This document shows positions 48,294-58,744 of a stretch of DNA of 64,000 nucleotides, in pieces. How positions within the stretch are numbered: position 1 is the stretch's first letter; each line of letters begins with the position of its first letter. This stretch comes from Acinetobacter lwoffii. Its GTDB lineage: Bacteria > Pseudomonadota > Gammaproteobacteria > Pseudomonadales > Moraxellaceae. The translations under genes and the position numbers were made by a program. The DNA lies in the NCBI RefSeq assembly GCF_022967985.1, contig NZ_JALJVC010000005.1, positions 1 to 64,000 of the forward strand, written 5' to 3'. Below the pieces are notes generated by a model. That model was not told the origin of the DNA, ran no database searches, and saw nothing but the letters and a program-made list of their open reading frames with translations.

Positions 48294-49460
48294 ATGAATT
48301 TACATGAGTATCAAGCAAAAGCGCTATTAAAAAAATATGGTATGCCTGTACAGGAAGGAATACTTGCCACCAATGCCGATGAAACGGTGCATGCTTTCGA
48401 GCAGCTTGGCGGAAAGTTCGCAGTATTGAAAGCACAGGTGCATGCGGGTGGCCGGGGTAAGGCTGGTGGGGTAAAAGTGGTAAAATCGGCTGCCGAGGCT
48501 GCTGAATATGCCAACCAGATTATTGGTTCACGCTTGGTGACTTACCAGACTGATGCCAATGGTCAGCCGGTCAATAGCATTTTGGTCTCTGAGGATGTTT
48601 ATCCGGTTGAGCGCGAGCTGTACTTGGGCGCTGTAGTGGATCGCTCGACTCGCCGCATCACTTTTATGGCATCGACTGAGGGTGGTGTTGAAATTGAGAA
48701 AGTGGCCGAAGAAACTCCTGAAAAAATCATTAAAGTTGAAGTTGATCCTTTAGTTGGTCTAGTGCCATTTCAGGCGCGTGAAGTTGCTTTTGCACTTAAA
48801 CTCAAAGATGGACAAATCAATCAGTTTGTTAAAGTCATGACGGCTGCTTATCAGGCATTTGTAGACAATGATTTTGCACTTTTTGAAATCAATCCGTTGT
48901 CTGTGCGTGAAAATGGCGACATTCTCTGTGTCGATGCCAAAATCGGAATTGATTCGAATGCACTATATCGTTTACCTGAAGTCGCTGCACTGCGTGATAA
49001 GTCTCAGGAAAATGAACGTGAGTTAAAAGCGTCTGAGTTTGATCTGAACTATGTGGCTTTAGAGGGTAACATTGGTTGTATGGTCAATGGTGCCGGTCTT
49101 GCCATGGCAACCATGGATATTATCAAGCTTTATGGCGGTCAACCAGCCAACTTCCTGGATGTTGGTGGTGGTGCAACCAAAGAGCGCGTGATTGAAGCCT
49201 TTAAAATTATCTTGGCAGATAATTCTGTTCAAGGTGTATTAATCAATATTTTTGGTGGAATTGTACGTTGTGACATGATTGCTGAAGCAATTATTGCAGC
49301 GGTTCAGGAAGTAAATGTGACCGTTCCCGTAGTTGTTCGCCTCGAAGGCAATAATGCGGAACTGGGCGCAAAATTACTGGATGAATCAGGTTTAAAATTG
49401 ATTTCTGCACATGGTCTTGCTGATGCTGCAGAAAAAATCGTTGCTGCTGTAAAAGCTTAA
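48294..49460 (+). CDS. sucC: Succinyl-CoA synthetase beta subunit
   Basis: With SucD converts succinyl-CoA to succinate while making ATP/GTP. 388 aa, full length. ATP-grasp N-terminal half with [18 protein letters not shown] (~44-61); C-terminal CoA-ligase domain with [30 protein letters not shown] (~263-292) and [13 protein letters not shown]. Its own promoter is expected because lpd ends in a terminator. AAGG is before the start. Confidence 0.97.
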   Translation: MNLHEYQAKALLKKYGMPVQEGILATNADETVHAFEQLGGKFAVLKAQVHAGGRGKAGGVKVVKSAAEAAEYANQIIGSRLVTYQTDANGQPVNSILVSEDVYPVERELYLGAVVDRSTRRITFMASTEGGVEIEKVAEETPEKIIKVEVDPLVGLVPFQAREVAFALKLKDGQINQFVKVMTAAYQAFVDNDFALFEINPLSVRENGDILCVDAKIGIDSNALYRLPEVAALRDKSQENERELKASEFDLNYVALEGNIGCMVNGAGLAMATMDIIKLYGGQPANFLDVGGGATKERVIEAFKIILADNSVQGVLINIFGGIVRCDMIAEAIIAAVQEVNVTVPVVVRLEGNNAELGAKLLDESGLKLISAHGLADAAEKIVAAVKA

Positions 49461-49472
49461 GGAGTATCTAAC

Positions 49473-50363
49473 ATGAGCGTATTAGTTAATAAAGACACTA
49501 AAGTATTGGTACAGGGCTTTACAGGCAAAAACGGTACATTCCATTCTGAACAGGCTTTAGCCTACGGCACTAAAGTCGTGGGTGGTGTAACCCCGGGTAA
49601 AGGTGGTCAAACCCATTTAGAATTGCCTGTATTTAATACCATGCGTGAAGCAGTGAAAGAAACAGGTGCAGATGCTTCAGTGATTTATGTTCCGGCACCC
49701 TTTGTACTGGACTCTATTGTTGAAGCGGTTGATTCTGGCATTGAGTTAATTGTGGTAATTACTGAAGGTGTACCGACCATCGACATGCTCAAAGCCAAGC
49801 GTTATCTGGAAACCAATGGTAATGGCACACGTCTCATCGGACCAAACTGTCCGGGTATTATTACGCCGGGTGAATGTAAAATCGGGATCATGCCGGGACA
49901 TATTCATCAGCCCGGTAAAATCGGGATTATTTCACGTTCAGGCACACTGACTTATGAGGCTGTGGCGCAAACTACAAAACTCGGTTTAGGTCAGTCGACC
50001 TGTATCGGTATTGGTGGTGACCCGATTCCGGGCATGAACCAGATTGACTGCTTGAAACTGTTCCAGGAAGATCCACAAACTGAAGCTATCATTATGATTG
50101 GTGAGATTGGCGGTACTGCGGAAGAAGAAGCTGCGGAATATATTCAATCGAATGTGACTAAGCCAGTTGTTGGTTATATTGCGGGTGTGACTGCACCTAA
50201 AGGCAAACGTATGGGTCACGCAGGTGCGATTATTTCAGGTGGTAAGGGCACAGCAGAAGAAAAGTTTGCTGCCTTTGAGCGTGCGGGTATGGCGTATACA
50301 CGTAGTCCAGCCGAACTTGGTTCAACCATGCTGCAAGTATTAAAAGATAAAGGTTTAGTTTGA
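49473..50363 (+). CDS. sucD: Succinyl-CoA synthetase alpha subunit
   Basis: Binds CoA and carries the phosphorylated histidine. 296 aa. CoA-binding [24 protein letters not shown] at 15-38. Phospho-His in [19 protein letters not shown] (~248). Begins 12 bases after sucC with AGGAG. Ends the right-reading TCA block. Confidence 0.97.
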   Translation: MSVLVNKDTKVLVQGFTGKNGTFHSEQALAYGTKVVGGVTPGKGGQTHLELPVFNTMREAVKETGADASVIYVPAPFVLDSIVEAVDSGIELIVVITEGVPTIDMLKAKRYLETNGNGTRLIGPNCPGIITPGECKIGIMPGHIHQPGKIGIISRSGTLTYEAVAQTTKLGLGQSTCIGIGGDPIPGMNQIDCLKLFQEDPQTEAIIMIGEIGGTAEEEAAEYIQSNVTKPVVGYIAGVTAPKGKRMGHAGAIISGGKGTAEEKFAAFERAGMAYTRSPAELGSTMLQVLKDKGLV

Positions 50364-50384
50364 TATTCACATTAGACCTTTAAT

Positions 50385-50412
50385 AAAAAAGCTCCCAGAT
50401 GGGAGCTTTTTT
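50385..50412. terminator. Bidirectional terminator between sucD and yqiK
   Basis: Stem AAAAGCTCCCA / TGGGAGCTTTT with A6 and T6 flanks. Confidence 0.88.
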
Positions 50413-50428
50413 ATATCTCAGTCTATTT

Positions 50429-52135
50429 TTAAGTTTTGGCTTTAAGGCTCTGAGTCATGCCGTTGATATCACCACCTTGAATACCAAGCTCACTCATCAG
50501 ACTGTCAATAAGCGGTGCTTGGCTACGATAACGTAGGGCGCTATTCACCACCTGATCTGATAGAGCAACATTACCATTCTCATGATGGGCATCTGCCTGA
50601 CAGGCACCGGCATGACCGCCATGTAGGCCATTCACCTGGAGAATCTTGATATCATCAATATTCTCCATTGGCTTGACACTTTCCCGGATAATTTCAGGCA
50701 AGTATTTCAGCATAGCTAAACGAATCTGCATTTCAACCTGTTCAGGTGACAGGACGTTATTGGCTTCATTGACCGCACGGGTACCTTCAGCATCGACCTG
50801 ATACTGTTTTTCCATCGCTTGAGCCAGTAGGATTTTTGCATCCGCTTCGCCCTTGGCCTTCAGGCGGACTTTTTCTGCGTCAGCCTCAGCCGCAATCCGC
50901 ACTGCTTCTGCATCATCTGCTGCCGCCTGTTTGCCAGCTTCAGCGGCAACTGTAATTGCAATTGCATCTTTTTCAGCATGTTCTTTGGCTGCGACCAGTT
51001 CAACTGCTTTTTGACGCTCTGCCTGCTGGATTTGACGTACGGTGATGACTTCTTCTTCCGCTTTTACCGCTTGTGCACGCGCCTGATCGGCTTGGGCTTT
51101 GGCTTCAGATTCAGCACGTGATTTTTCCGCAATGGCAATGGCGCGATCCTGTTCAGCCAGTTCAATAGTTTTCTTTTGCTCGACCTGAGCCTTTTGAATC
51201 AGCTGAGCCTTTTGAATATTTTCATTTTCAACATCACGGGCGGCCAGAATACGCTTGAGTTCAACTTCTCGTTCAGCGGCAATTTGTGCTTCTTCTGCTT
51301 CACGTTTTTTGCCGGCTTCCTGAGCGGCAATTTCAGCCAGCTGTTCAGCACGGCGAATGGCAATTTCACGTTCTTGTTGCAGCTTGGCATATTCTTCTTC
51401 ACGAATAATTTGCAGGCGCGCCTGTTCAGCTTCCAGATTTTTGGTTTTGATCGCCAGATCGGTATCCTGTTCAATGTGGTTACGCTTGCGGCGACGATCT
51501 TCAATGGTTTCAGTGAGCTTGGTCAGACCTTCAGCATCAAATGCATTTTGCGGGTTGAAGTATTTAAATCCGGTCTGATCCAGTCCGGTTAGGGAAACCG
51601 TTTCAAGCTCCAGACCATTTTTATGTAAATCTTCCGAAACGACTTGCTGTACTTTTTGTACGAAATCGACGCGTTTTTCATGCAGTTCTTCCATGGCCAT
51701 TTCTGCAGCCACTGCGCGCAGTGAATCAACGAACTTACCTTCCACCAGATTTTTTAGTTCATTCGGTGACATGGTTTTTTGACCAAGGGTTTGTGCTGCG
51801 GTGGCAATTGAATCTGCGGTAGGTTTGACTCGGACATAGAATTCGGCCATGACATCGACTCGCATACGGTCACGGGTAATCAGTGCCTGATCATCAGCAC
51901 GGCGGACTTCAAGACGTAGGGTATTCATATTTACTGGAATGATTTCATGCAAGACAGGGAGCACGATTGCGCCTCCACCTAAAATCACTTTTTCTCCACC
52001 CCAACCGGTACGTACAAAGGAAATTTCCTTGCTTGAACGACGGTATAAACGTGCAATGATGAGACCGAAGGTCACCAGTGCTACAAAAATAATTCCCGAA
52101 ATAATTAAAATATTATATAAATCAAATGTTAACAT
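50429..52135 (-). CDS. yqiK: Flotillin-like inner-membrane protein YqiK
   Basis: 568 aa. One N-terminal membrane segment (residues ~8-30), an SPFH/band-7 domain (~30-210), and a long Ala/Glu/Lys/Gln-rich coiled coil (~215-430) typical of flotillins. A C-terminal region with a His-rich patch (LHGGHAGACQADAHHENG) follows. Flotillins scaffold membrane microdomains. Encoded 37 bases after yqiJ on the same strand, the conserved yqiJK pair. Confidence 0.92.
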   Translation of the reverse strand: MLTFDLYNILIISGIIFVALVTFGLIIARLYRRSSKEISFVRTGWGGEKVILGGGAIVLPVLHEIIPVNMNTLRLEVRRADDQALITRDRMRVDVMAEFYVRVKPTADSIATAAQTLGQKTMSPNELKNLVEGKFVDSLRAVAAEMAMEELHEKRVDFVQKVQQVVSEDLHKNGLELETVSLTGLDQTGFKYFNPQNAFDAEGLTKLTETIEDRRRKRNHIEQDTDLAIKTKNLEAEQARLQIIREEEYAKLQQEREIAIRRAEQLAEIAAQEAGKKREAEEAQIAAEREVELKRILAARDVENENIQKAQLIQKAQVEQKKTIELAEQDRAIAIAEKSRAESEAKAQADQARAQAVKAEEEVITVRQIQQAERQKAVELVAAKEHAEKDAIAITVAAEAGKQAAADDAEAVRIAAEADAEKVRLKAKGEADAKILLAQAMEKQYQVDAEGTRAVNEANNVLSPEQVEMQIRLAMLKYLPEIIRESVKPMENIDDIKILQVNGLHGGHAGACQADAHHENGNVALSDQVVNSALRYRSQAPLIDSLMSELGIQGGDINGMTQSLKAKT

Positions 52136-52172
52136 TGTTATAAAGTCTCAATTGAGTGCTAGCTAAATAAAA

Positions 52173-52808
52173 TTAAAGTGCAATGGCTTGAAAGCCGTTC
52201 TTGGTTTTGTGGGTTAGAACTACATTCTGACCTTGATTTAGAATTTGATTGTTTTCTGGTTCAACCAGAACATAATGAGTCTGGCCATGTTGATCCCGGA
52301 CTTTGGCTTGTGCGGGAGAATTCACTTTGGCATCTCCCAGAATAATGGTCGCGGTACGTCCGATGAGTTCATCGCTATGAATCGCAGAGGTTTCGTCTTG
52401 GGGCAGGAGTTTGCTGGCGGCCATGGCAAGAAAGCGCACCACAGGCATACACAGAAACAGGCAGGCCGGAGAAATCAGCCAGACACTGAAAAGTTGGCTG
52501 GTCAGGCGTTCAAATATGCCCTGAATCAATAAACCGCTCAAACCATAACTGGTCAGAAAAATAATCAGCCAGATAAATAAAGGCAGACGTCCCAGATATA
52601 ACCAGTCAAATACTTTGCTGAAAACACCCGGAGATTGATCCGGACTTATTTCCGGTTGCAGGGGATCTTCAGGTAAAAACTGTTCAAAGATATGCTGAGA
52701 GCCGCCGCCAAGCAGCAATAGAATACATTCTAGTGCTGCAAACATCAGCATTAGGCTCAGGCTAATACTAAATACGATATTGGATGGATGCGTAAACAGT
52801 TCCCACAT
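52173..52808 (-). CDS. yqiJ: YqiJ-family membrane protein with OB-fold domain
   Basis: 211 aa. Three hydrophobic segments (residues ~10-35, ~75-95, ~105-130), then an NfeD-like OB-fold at ~145-211 (LIGRTATIILGDAKVNSPAQAKV). YqiJ works with the flotillin YqiK encoded next; the pairing of an NfeD-like protein with a flotillin is widespread. Confidence 0.9.
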   Translation of the reverse strand: MWELFTHPSNIVFSISLSLMLMFAALECILLLLGGGSQHIFEQFLPEDPLQPEISPDQSPGVFSKVFDWLYLGRLPLFIWLIIFLTSYGLSGLLIQGIFERLTSQLFSVWLISPACLFLCMPVVRFLAMAASKLLPQDETSAIHSDELIGRTATIILGDAKVNSPAQAKVRDQHGQTHYVLVEPENNQILNQGQNVVLTHKTKNGFQAIAL

Positions 52809-53121
52809 TTTTTTATCTCTATAATTATGTTTTTAGGAAAAGTATCTGAAAGTTTTTATTGATATAACGATAACAGTAATTGTTGATTTTGTATGCAAAA
52901 AAATAACAAAAAACCTTATAAACAAGGATTGAATATATTGATTATTTAATAATTATTAAACTATTAAAATTAATAATAAACTATAAGTTAAATGGATGTT
53001 TGAGCAAGTGATGTCATAGCGGCAATAGGAATTCTGAATAGCATGGCATTCTGTGTATGCTTGCCTGAGAAAGATATAGAGATACATCGACCTGAGTATC
53101 TCTAAATTTTTCTATTCAAGT
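52809..53121. other. AT-rich intergenic region upstream of yqiJ
   Basis: 313 bases, very AT-rich at 52840-53000. It must hold the yqiJ promoter. A 7-bp inverted repeat AGAGATA (53078-53084) / TATCTCT (53097-53103) near the end of the 53122 gene may be its weak terminator. No gene seen. Confidence 0.4.
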
Positions 53122-53664
53122 CTAAAGCAGGGCAGTCTGAATCCGGACTTTCATATCTAAAGTCTGTTGCAGAATATAGTGTTGCATCCATTTGACCTGT
53201 TCGCCCATAGGATTGACCTTGACTGCAGTATTCAGGAAGTCGAGATTAGGCTGCTTGAAGAGCTGCTGTTGCAAGGTTTGCTCCAAAATCTGACTGTTGG
53301 TTGTCAAAGGTAATGCCACCAGATAGAACGCTTTAGGATAATTATAAAAGGCATATAATAAGTTAAAGGCTTTTTGATCACCTTTGAGGTTGCCAGCACC
53401 GATTTCGTAAGCTGCGTTCTGGTTGCTATAAGTAACGCCGATTAGAAATTCCCAATGACCTTCTTGCAAACGTAGACCAAACTGTAATCCGATTTGATCC
53501 GCGGTCAGCTCGTGTTGCAGATAGATATTTAAAGGCTTGCCATCATCACTGAAAGGTTCTTGCAAGACCAAAATATTTTGCTGGTGCTGATAAATATAAC
53601 TAGCAAGCTGGGCCTGTTCCAGACGGGTTTTTACAGTGGCAAGATCAAAAGCGCTATAGGGCAT
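53122..53664 (-). CDS. Uncharacterised protein (180 aa)
   Basis: I do not recognise this protein. It is soluble, with no signal peptide, alternating strands and helices, and no cysteines. Segments such as NILVLQEPFSDDGKPLNIYLQHE and HWEFLIGVTYSNQNAAYEIGAGNLKGD suggest a mixed alpha/beta fold. The ribosome site is poor. It is isolated between two AT-rich gaps. Confidence 0.7.
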   Translation of the reverse strand: MPYSAFDLATVKTRLEQAQLASYIYQHQQNILVLQEPFSDDGKPLNIYLQHELTADQIGLQFGLRLQEGHWEFLIGVTYSNQNAAYEIGAGNLKGDQKAFNLLYAFYNYPKAFYLVALPLTTNSQILEQTLQQQLFKQPNLDFLNTAVKVNPMGEQVKWMQHYILQQTLDMKVRIQTALL

Positions 53665-53987
53665 AAACGAAGTATATCAATAGGGAGAATTGAGTCTTAC
53701 TCTAGTAATTTTTTAACTATTTGAGAACCACTACTTTAGATTATTTTCCTAGGATTTTATTGGCTTAGCGACAGGGTAATATATAGCTATACCACACAAT
53801 ATCCTCGCTTGAATTGGGCAAATTATTGATTCATAAAAACTGATATTCATTATTGATGAATTTTTATATGAGCTTTTGATATATCAATATCATAAAACAA
53901 GCAATGGATAGGATAAGTAAATCACTATAATGAATATAAATTTTCAAAAGTGTCATAAGTACACGTTTTTCTAAGCTGGTGTTGTCC
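53665..53987. other. Intergenic region upstream of cysD
   Basis: 323 bases, AT-rich, with no gene. It should carry the cysDN promoter and possibly a CysB site, which I cannot recognise by eye because CysB sites are poorly conserved. Confidence 0.4.
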
Positions 53988-54902
53988 ATGTCGTTAAATG
54001 AGGAAAGACTTACTCATCTCAAACAGCTTGAAGCTGAGAGTATTCATATCATCCGCGAAGTTGCTGCCGAGTTTGAAAATCCGGTCATGCTGTATTCGAT
54101 TGGTAAAGATTCAGCGGTCATGCTGCATCTTGCGCTAAAAGCGTTCTACCCAGCAAAACTTCCATTTCCATTATTACATGTCGATACAGGCTGGAAGTTT
54201 AAAGACATGATCACTTTCCGGGACAACATGGCGAAAACCCATGGTTTCGATTTGATCGTGCATCAGAATAAAGAAGGGGTTGAGGCAGGTATTAACCCGT
54301 TCGACCACGGTAGTTCTAAATATACCGACATCATGAAAACTCAGGGCTTAAAACAGGCCCTGGATAAATACGGTTTTGATGCTGCTTTTGGTGGCGCGCG
54401 CCGTGATGAAGAAAAATCACGTGCCAAGGAACGTGTTTATTCATTCCGTGATTCGAAACATCGTTGGGATCCGAAAAACCAGCGTCCAGAACTTTGGAAT
54501 CTTTACAACGGTAAAGTGAACAAGGGCGAAAGTATTCGTGTATTCCCATTATCTAACTGGACTGAGCTGGATATCTGGCAATACATCTATTTGGAAAGTA
54601 TTCCATTAGTACCACTTTATTTGGCTGCAGAACGTCCTGTGGTTGAACGTAGTGGCACACTTATTATGGTTGATGATGAACGTATGCCTTTAAAAGAAGG
54701 TGAAGTTCCACAAATGAAATCGGTACGTTTCCGTACGTTGGGTTGTTATCCATTAACAGGTGCTGTGGAATCTACAGCCAATACCTTGCCGGAAATTATT
54801 CAGGAAATGTTGCTGGCAACCAGTTCTGAGCGTCAAGGTCGTATGATTGACCATGATGAAGCAGGCTCGATGGAGAAGAAGAAGCAGGAAGGCTACTTCT
54901 AA
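53988..54902 (+). CDS. cysD: Sulfate adenylyltransferase subunit CysD
   Basis: Makes adenylylsulfate from sulfate and ATP, with CysN supplying GTP-driven energy. 304 aa from ATG 53988; GTG 53979 and TTG 53982 are in frame upstream, and none has a clear ribosome site. PP-loop [18 protein letters not shown] (~33-50), DTGWKFKDM, and [21 protein letters not shown] are diagnostic. A cloverleaf-type repeat begins three bases after its stop and lies between cysD and cysN. Confidence 0.96.
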   Translation: MSLNEERLTHLKQLEAESIHIIREVAAEFENPVMLYSIGKDSAVMLHLALKAFYPAKLPFPLLHVDTGWKFKDMITFRDNMAKTHGFDLIVHQNKEGVEAGINPFDHGSSKYTDIMKTQGLKQALDKYGFDAAFGGARRDEEKSRAKERVYSFRDSKHRWDPKNQRPELWNLYNGKVNKGESIRVFPLSNWTELDIWQYIYLESIPLVPLYLAAERPVVERSGTLIMVDDERMPLKEGEVPQMKSVRFRTLGCYPLTGAVESTANTLPEIIQEMLLATSSERQGRMIDHDEAGSMEKKKQEGYF

Positions 54903-54905
54903 TTT

Positions 54906-55000
54906 AATCTCCCCCTGGCCCCTCTTTGAGAAAGAGGGGGAAGCTCCTAAAAGTAAATGGAGGAAAGTCCTCCTTTATCAAAGGAGGACTTAGGTGGATT
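54906..55000. repeat. Cloverleaf-folding intergenic repeat, copy 2 (cysD-cysN)
   Basis: 95 bp. Outer arms AATCTCCCCCTG and CTTAGGTGGATT are near-complementary. Three inner hairpins: CCCCTCTTT / AAAGAGGGG, GCTCC / GGAG, and GTCCTCCTTT / AAAGGAGGAC. Starts three bases after the cysD stop. Same design as copies 1 and 3 with different stem sequences. Confidence 0.8.
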
Positions 55001-55042
55001 TAGATTTAACCGATTTCTAAAGAATATGTGGAGCTTTGAGCG

Positions 55043-56659
55043 ATGTCTCATCAATCTGATTTAATCAGCCAAGATATCTTGGGCTATCTGAAACAACATG
55101 AAAATAAAGACCTGTTGCGTTTCCTGACTTGCGGTAACGTGGACGATGGTAAATCGACGTTAATCGGTCGTCTGCTATACGATTCAAAATTGATTTATGA
55201 AGATCAATTACAGGCTGTGACCCGTGACTCGAAAAAAGTCGGTACGACAGGTGATGCACCTGACTTGGCGCTTCTGGTCGATGGTTTGCAAGCAGAGCGT
55301 GAGCAAGGCATTACCATTGATGTGGCATATCGTTATTTCTCGACTGAAAAACGTAAGTTCATTATCGCGGACACGCCGGGACACGAACAGTACACTCGTA
55401 ACATGGCGACAGGTGCATCGACGTGTGACCTTGCAATCATTTTGATTGATGCACGTTATGGCGTGCAAACCCAGACACGTCGTCATACCTTTATTGCGAG
55501 TTTGCTCGGGATCAAGAACATCATTGTTGCGATCAACAAGATGGACTTGGTGGAATTCTCTGAAACACGTTTCAATGAAATCCAGGCTGAATATGCGGCA
55601 TTCGTTGCACAATTGGGCGATCGTAAACCAAGCAATATCATCTTTACGCCTATTTCTGCATTGAATGGCGATAACGTGGTGAACAAGTCAGCCAATACGC
55701 CATGGTACACTGGTGAAACGCTGATGGGTACACTTGAATCGGTGGAAATTAACCGTAGTTCAGCGAAGCAGGATTTCCGTTTCCCTGTGCAATACGTGAA
55801 CCGTCCAAACCTCGACTTCCGTGGTTTCTGCGGTACGATCGCACTTGGCGATATCAATGTTGGCGATACCGTAACAGCATTACCTTCTGGTAAATCATCG
55901 ACTGTCAAAGAAATTGTCACTTTTGATGGCAATCTTGAGCATGCAGTTGCAGGTCAGGCAGTGACTTTAACGCTTAACGATGAAATTGATATTTCACGTG
56001 GTAACGTGTTAATTCGTGCGGATCAAGCTGTTCCAAATATTTCCCGTTCAGTTCAAGCGACTGTTGTGTGGATGGCAGATCAACCACTTGTACTGGGTAA
56101 GCTGTACAACATCAAGATTGGTACGCAAACCGTTCCGGCAAAAGTAACGGCAATTCATTACCGTACCAACGTTAACACATTGGAAAAAGTTCAGGTGGAT
56201 AAACTTGAGCTAAATGCAATCGCCAATGTGACTGTTGAATTTGATGCACCAGTGGTCTTTGACCGTTATCAAGACAGCCGTTTCACCGGTTCGTTTATCT
56301 TCATCGATCGTTTGAATAACGTGACGATTGGTGCTGGTATGGTGGAAGAATCAGTTGAATGGTCTGCACACGATGAGCCTGTCACTGCAGAAGCACGTGC
56401 GGCACGTTTGGGTCAAAAACCTGCTGCGGTGACTGTATCTGGTAAAGCTTTGGAAAATGCTCAGGCGCTAGAAAGCTTGCTGATTCAGCAAGGGATCGTT
56501 GCTATTGCTAAAGCAGGTTTGAATGCGGAGCAGGTTGCACTGGTTCGTGAAACTGGTGTGGTTGTGATTACCGATGCTGCTGAAGGTACAGACACGACTT
56601 TAACCGTAGATACAGTTGAAGAACTTGCTGAGAAGATTGTGGAATTGGTTCGTCTTTAA
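55043..56659 (+). CDS. cysN: Sulfate adenylyltransferase subunit CysN with C-terminal extension
   Basis: GTPase subunit of ATP sulfurylase. G1 is GNVDDGKST (~31-39), G3 [12 protein letters not shown] (~109), G4 NKMD (~164), followed by two EF-Tu-like beta-barrel domains. At 538 aa it is about 60 residues longer than E. coli CysN (475 aa) but far shorter than CysNC fusions. The tail (~460-538) has no APS-kinase P-loop. GGAG is nine bases before the ATG. No cysC lies nearby. Confidence 0.95.
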   Translation: MSHQSDLISQDILGYLKQHENKDLLRFLTCGNVDDGKSTLIGRLLYDSKLIYEDQLQAVTRDSKKVGTTGDAPDLALLVDGLQAEREQGITIDVAYRYFSTEKRKFIIADTPGHEQYTRNMATGASTCDLAIILIDARYGVQTQTRRHTFIASLLGIKNIIVAINKMDLVEFSETRFNEIQAEYAAFVAQLGDRKPSNIIFTPISALNGDNVVNKSANTPWYTGETLMGTLESVEINRSSAKQDFRFPVQYVNRPNLDFRGFCGTIALGDINVGDTVTALPSGKSSTVKEIVTFDGNLEHAVAGQAVTLTLNDEIDISRGNVLIRADQAVPNISRSVQATVVWMADQPLVLGKLYNIKIGTQTVPAKVTAIHYRTNVNTLEKVQVDKLELNAIANVTVEFDAPVVFDRYQDSRFTGSFIFIDRLNNVTIGAGMVEESVEWSAHDEPVTAEARAARLGQKPAAVTVSGKALENAQALESLLIQQGIVAIAKAGLNAEQVALVRETGVVVITDAAEGTDTTLTVDTVEELAEKIVELVRL

Positions 56660-56677
56660 GACTGGACTGATTTGAAG

Positions 56678-56703
56678 AAACCCGCTGAAAAGCGGGTTTT
56701 TTA
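56678..56703 (+). terminator. Terminator after cysN
   Basis: Stem AAACCCGCT / AGCGGGTTT followed by T-rich sequence. Confidence 0.85.
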
Positions 56704-56804
56704 TTGCCTAAATTTTGATTGCATGAAAATCATTCGATTAGTCAAAATGTGATCTTTCAATTTACTAGTCAATTAATACAATACTCCCTAGATTTGGGGA
56801 ATAT

Positions 56805-57077
56805 ATGAAAAAATTAATATTGCTGGCTGGCTTGTGTGTGGCTTTTGGAGCTGAAGCCAAACAGAGCAGCCAAAGCGTTGAAGCAATCAAGCAAAAAATA
56901 ATCCAGCAGTCGATTGAGAATTATCCGGGAAATTGTCCGTGTCCTTACAATACTGCAAGTAATGGTAGTCGTTGTGGTAAGCGTAGTGCTTATAATCGTG
57001 CAGGCGGATATGCGCCGCTGTGTTATCCGGAAGATGTGAGTGATCGAATGGTAAAGGAATATAAAGGGCGTAGTTAA
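56805..57077 (+). CDS. Small secreted protein with NCPCPYN...CGKRSAY motif (90 aa)
   Basis: Signal peptide of 18 residues (ends AEA). The mature part has four cysteines (44, 46, 57, 73) in the block NCPCPYNT...GSRCGKRSAYNRAGG...PLCY, a motif I have seen in small uncharacterised secreted proteins of many bacteria. Two disulfides in the periplasm are likely. GGGGAA sits six bases before the start. No function is known to me. Confidence 0.85.
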   Translation: MKKLILLAGLCVAFGAEAKQSSQSVEAIKQKIIQQSIENYPGNCPCPYNTASNGSRCGKRSAYNRAGGYAPLCYPEDVSDRMVKEYKGRS

Positions 57078-57146
57078 TTAAAGGCTCCATATTTAGATAG
57101 TGAGCTAAAAGAAATATTTTTGTTAGATTTGGCTTCACATGGGTAA

Positions 57147-57491
57147 TTATTCATAAGAATCATTGAGGACTAAGGCCAGAATTGCTTTCATTTCAGTTAA
57201 ACTTTTCACGCCTGCAATCCTTTTAATAATTTCTCCATTTCTAAAAATAAGCGTAGAAGGCAAACCATAGGCATTATAGCGCAAGGTTAAAATCGGAGAC
57301 TGATCCACATTGATCTTGCCAAATTTAACTTCAGGATTTACCTCAGCATAGTATGTCGCCAGTTCGGCAAAGATCGGAAAATTCTGAACACAGGGCTTGC
57401 ACCAGTCTGCATAAAAGCGAATCACGGCAAAACCTTCAAACCACTCAAAATTACTGTAATTGTTTTCGTTATATTCGATCACTTGGGTCAT
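57147..57491 (-). CDS. Thioredoxin-family protein (114 aa)
   Basis: Thioredoxin fold with active site WCKPC in RFYADWCKPCVQNFPIF (~residues 30-46) and the cis-Pro segment in YGLPSTLIFRNGEIIKRIAGVK. I start at ATG 57491 (AGG six bases upstream) rather than the in-frame ATG at 57536. No signal peptide, so it is cytoplasmic. WCKPC differs from the WCGPC of housekeeping thioredoxin; the partner is unknown. Confidence 0.88.
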   Translation of the reverse strand: MTQVIEYNENNYSNFEWFEGFAVIRFYADWCKPCVQNFPIFAELATYYAEVNPEVKFGKINVDQSPILTLRYNAYGLPSTLIFRNGEIIKRIAGVKSLTEMKAILALVLNDSYE

Positions 57492-57621
57492 GGTTGGCCT
57501 ATTATCAATTTCCTGAATAGTCCCCCGATTATACATAAGTCCGATGTAGCTTCATTCCTCATGCTAACTATGTTCAAATAAGTCCAAGATATATGAAATG
57601 CATAGATTAGGGAAAGAAATC

Positions 57622-58614
57622 ATGTCGCAACAAACCATGCAGCAAGTCATTATTACAGAACCAGGTGGTGTCGATAAACTTAGCTTTGAAACGGTCGCTA
57701 TACCAGAAGCCAAGGCAGACGAAGTTCTGGTAAAAGTTCATGCCTTTGGTATTAACCGTCCAGATATCCTGCAGCGTCAAGGCTTATATCCGATGCCGAA
57801 AGGGGTAACGCCAGTTCCTGGCCTGGAAGTGGCAGGTGAGGTGGTTGCGATTGGTAGTGATGTAAGTCAGTTTAAAGTTGGTGATCAAGTCTGTGGTTTG
57901 ACCAATGGTGGCGGTTATGCTGAATATTGCGTCATACCTGAAAGCCAGACCTTGAATATTCCTGAAGGCGTAAGTTTTGTACAGGCAGCGGCCATTCCTG
58001 AAACTTTCTTTACTGTATGGGCGAACGTGTTCCAGATGGGTAAGGCTAAAGCAGGGGAAACTGTACTGGTACATGGTGGAACGAGCGGGATTGGTACGAC
58101 TGCTTTAATGTTGTGTAAATCACTTGGCATCAAAACCTTTGCAACTGTCGGTTCAGATGAAAAAGTTGCGGCTATTTCTGATTTAACCACGGCTATTAAT
58201 TATAAAACTCAGGACTTTGAGCAAGTTATTAATGAAGCCACTGACAATGGTGGTGTTGATGTCATTTTAGATATGGTCGGTGCACCATATTTAGAGCGTA
58301 ATTTGAATTTGTTGCGCCGTGATGGACGTCTGGTCTATATCGCTTTCTTGGGTGGTGCCAAGGCCAAAGAAGTCAAACTGGGTCAGATCATGATGAAACG
58401 TCTGACCATTACCGGTTCGACCATGCGTGCACGCAGCACGGCTGAAAAAGCGGAAATTGCACAAGGCCTGAAAGAGCAGATTGCACCATTGTGGGCAAAA
58501 GGCGAATGTCTCCCGATGATCTATAAAACGTTTAAGTTCGATCAGATTCAGGATGCCCATGCCACAATGGATACTGGAGAGCATGTGGGTAAAGTTGTAG
58601 TTGAAATTATTTAA
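57622..58614 (+). CDS. Zinc-free NAD(P)H:quinone oxidoreductase (QOR/PIG3-like)
   Basis: Medium-chain dehydrogenase/reductase, 330 aa. N-terminal GroES-like domain with HAFGINRPDILQRQGLYP, then a Rossmann domain with VLVHGGTSGIGTTALMLCKSLG (~145-165). It lacks the structural zinc cysteines, and the length and motifs match the PIG3/QOR group that reduces quinones with NADPH. The ATG at 57622 has AGGGAAAG upstream and replaces an earlier in-frame ATG. Confidence 0.88.
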   Translation: MSQQTMQQVIITEPGGVDKLSFETVAIPEAKADEVLVKVHAFGINRPDILQRQGLYPMPKGVTPVPGLEVAGEVVAIGSDVSQFKVGDQVCGLTNGGGYAEYCVIPESQTLNIPEGVSFVQAAAIPETFFTVWANVFQMGKAKAGETVLVHGGTSGIGTTALMLCKSLGIKTFATVGSDEKVAAISDLTTAINYKTQDFEQVINEATDNGGVDVILDMVGAPYLERNLNLLRRDGRLVYIAFLGGAKAKEVKLGQIMMKRLTITGSTMRARSTAEKAEIAQGLKEQIAPLWAKGECLPMIYKTFKFDQIQDAHATMDTGEHVGKVVVEII

Positions 58615-58631
58615 TACGAGATAAGTGATTC

Positions 58632-58663
58632 AAAAAAAGCCAGTAATTTTACTGGCTTTTTTT
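58632..58663 (+). terminator. Terminator after the quinone oxidoreductase gene
   Basis: Stem AAAGCCAGTAA / TTACTGGCTTT followed by T7. Confidence 0.88.
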
Positions 58664-58744
58664 AATTTTAAGTAAAATATTATTACAAATAAATATATAA
58701 AATCTTGAATAAAAATTAAAAAATGTTAACTGTTCGACACAACC

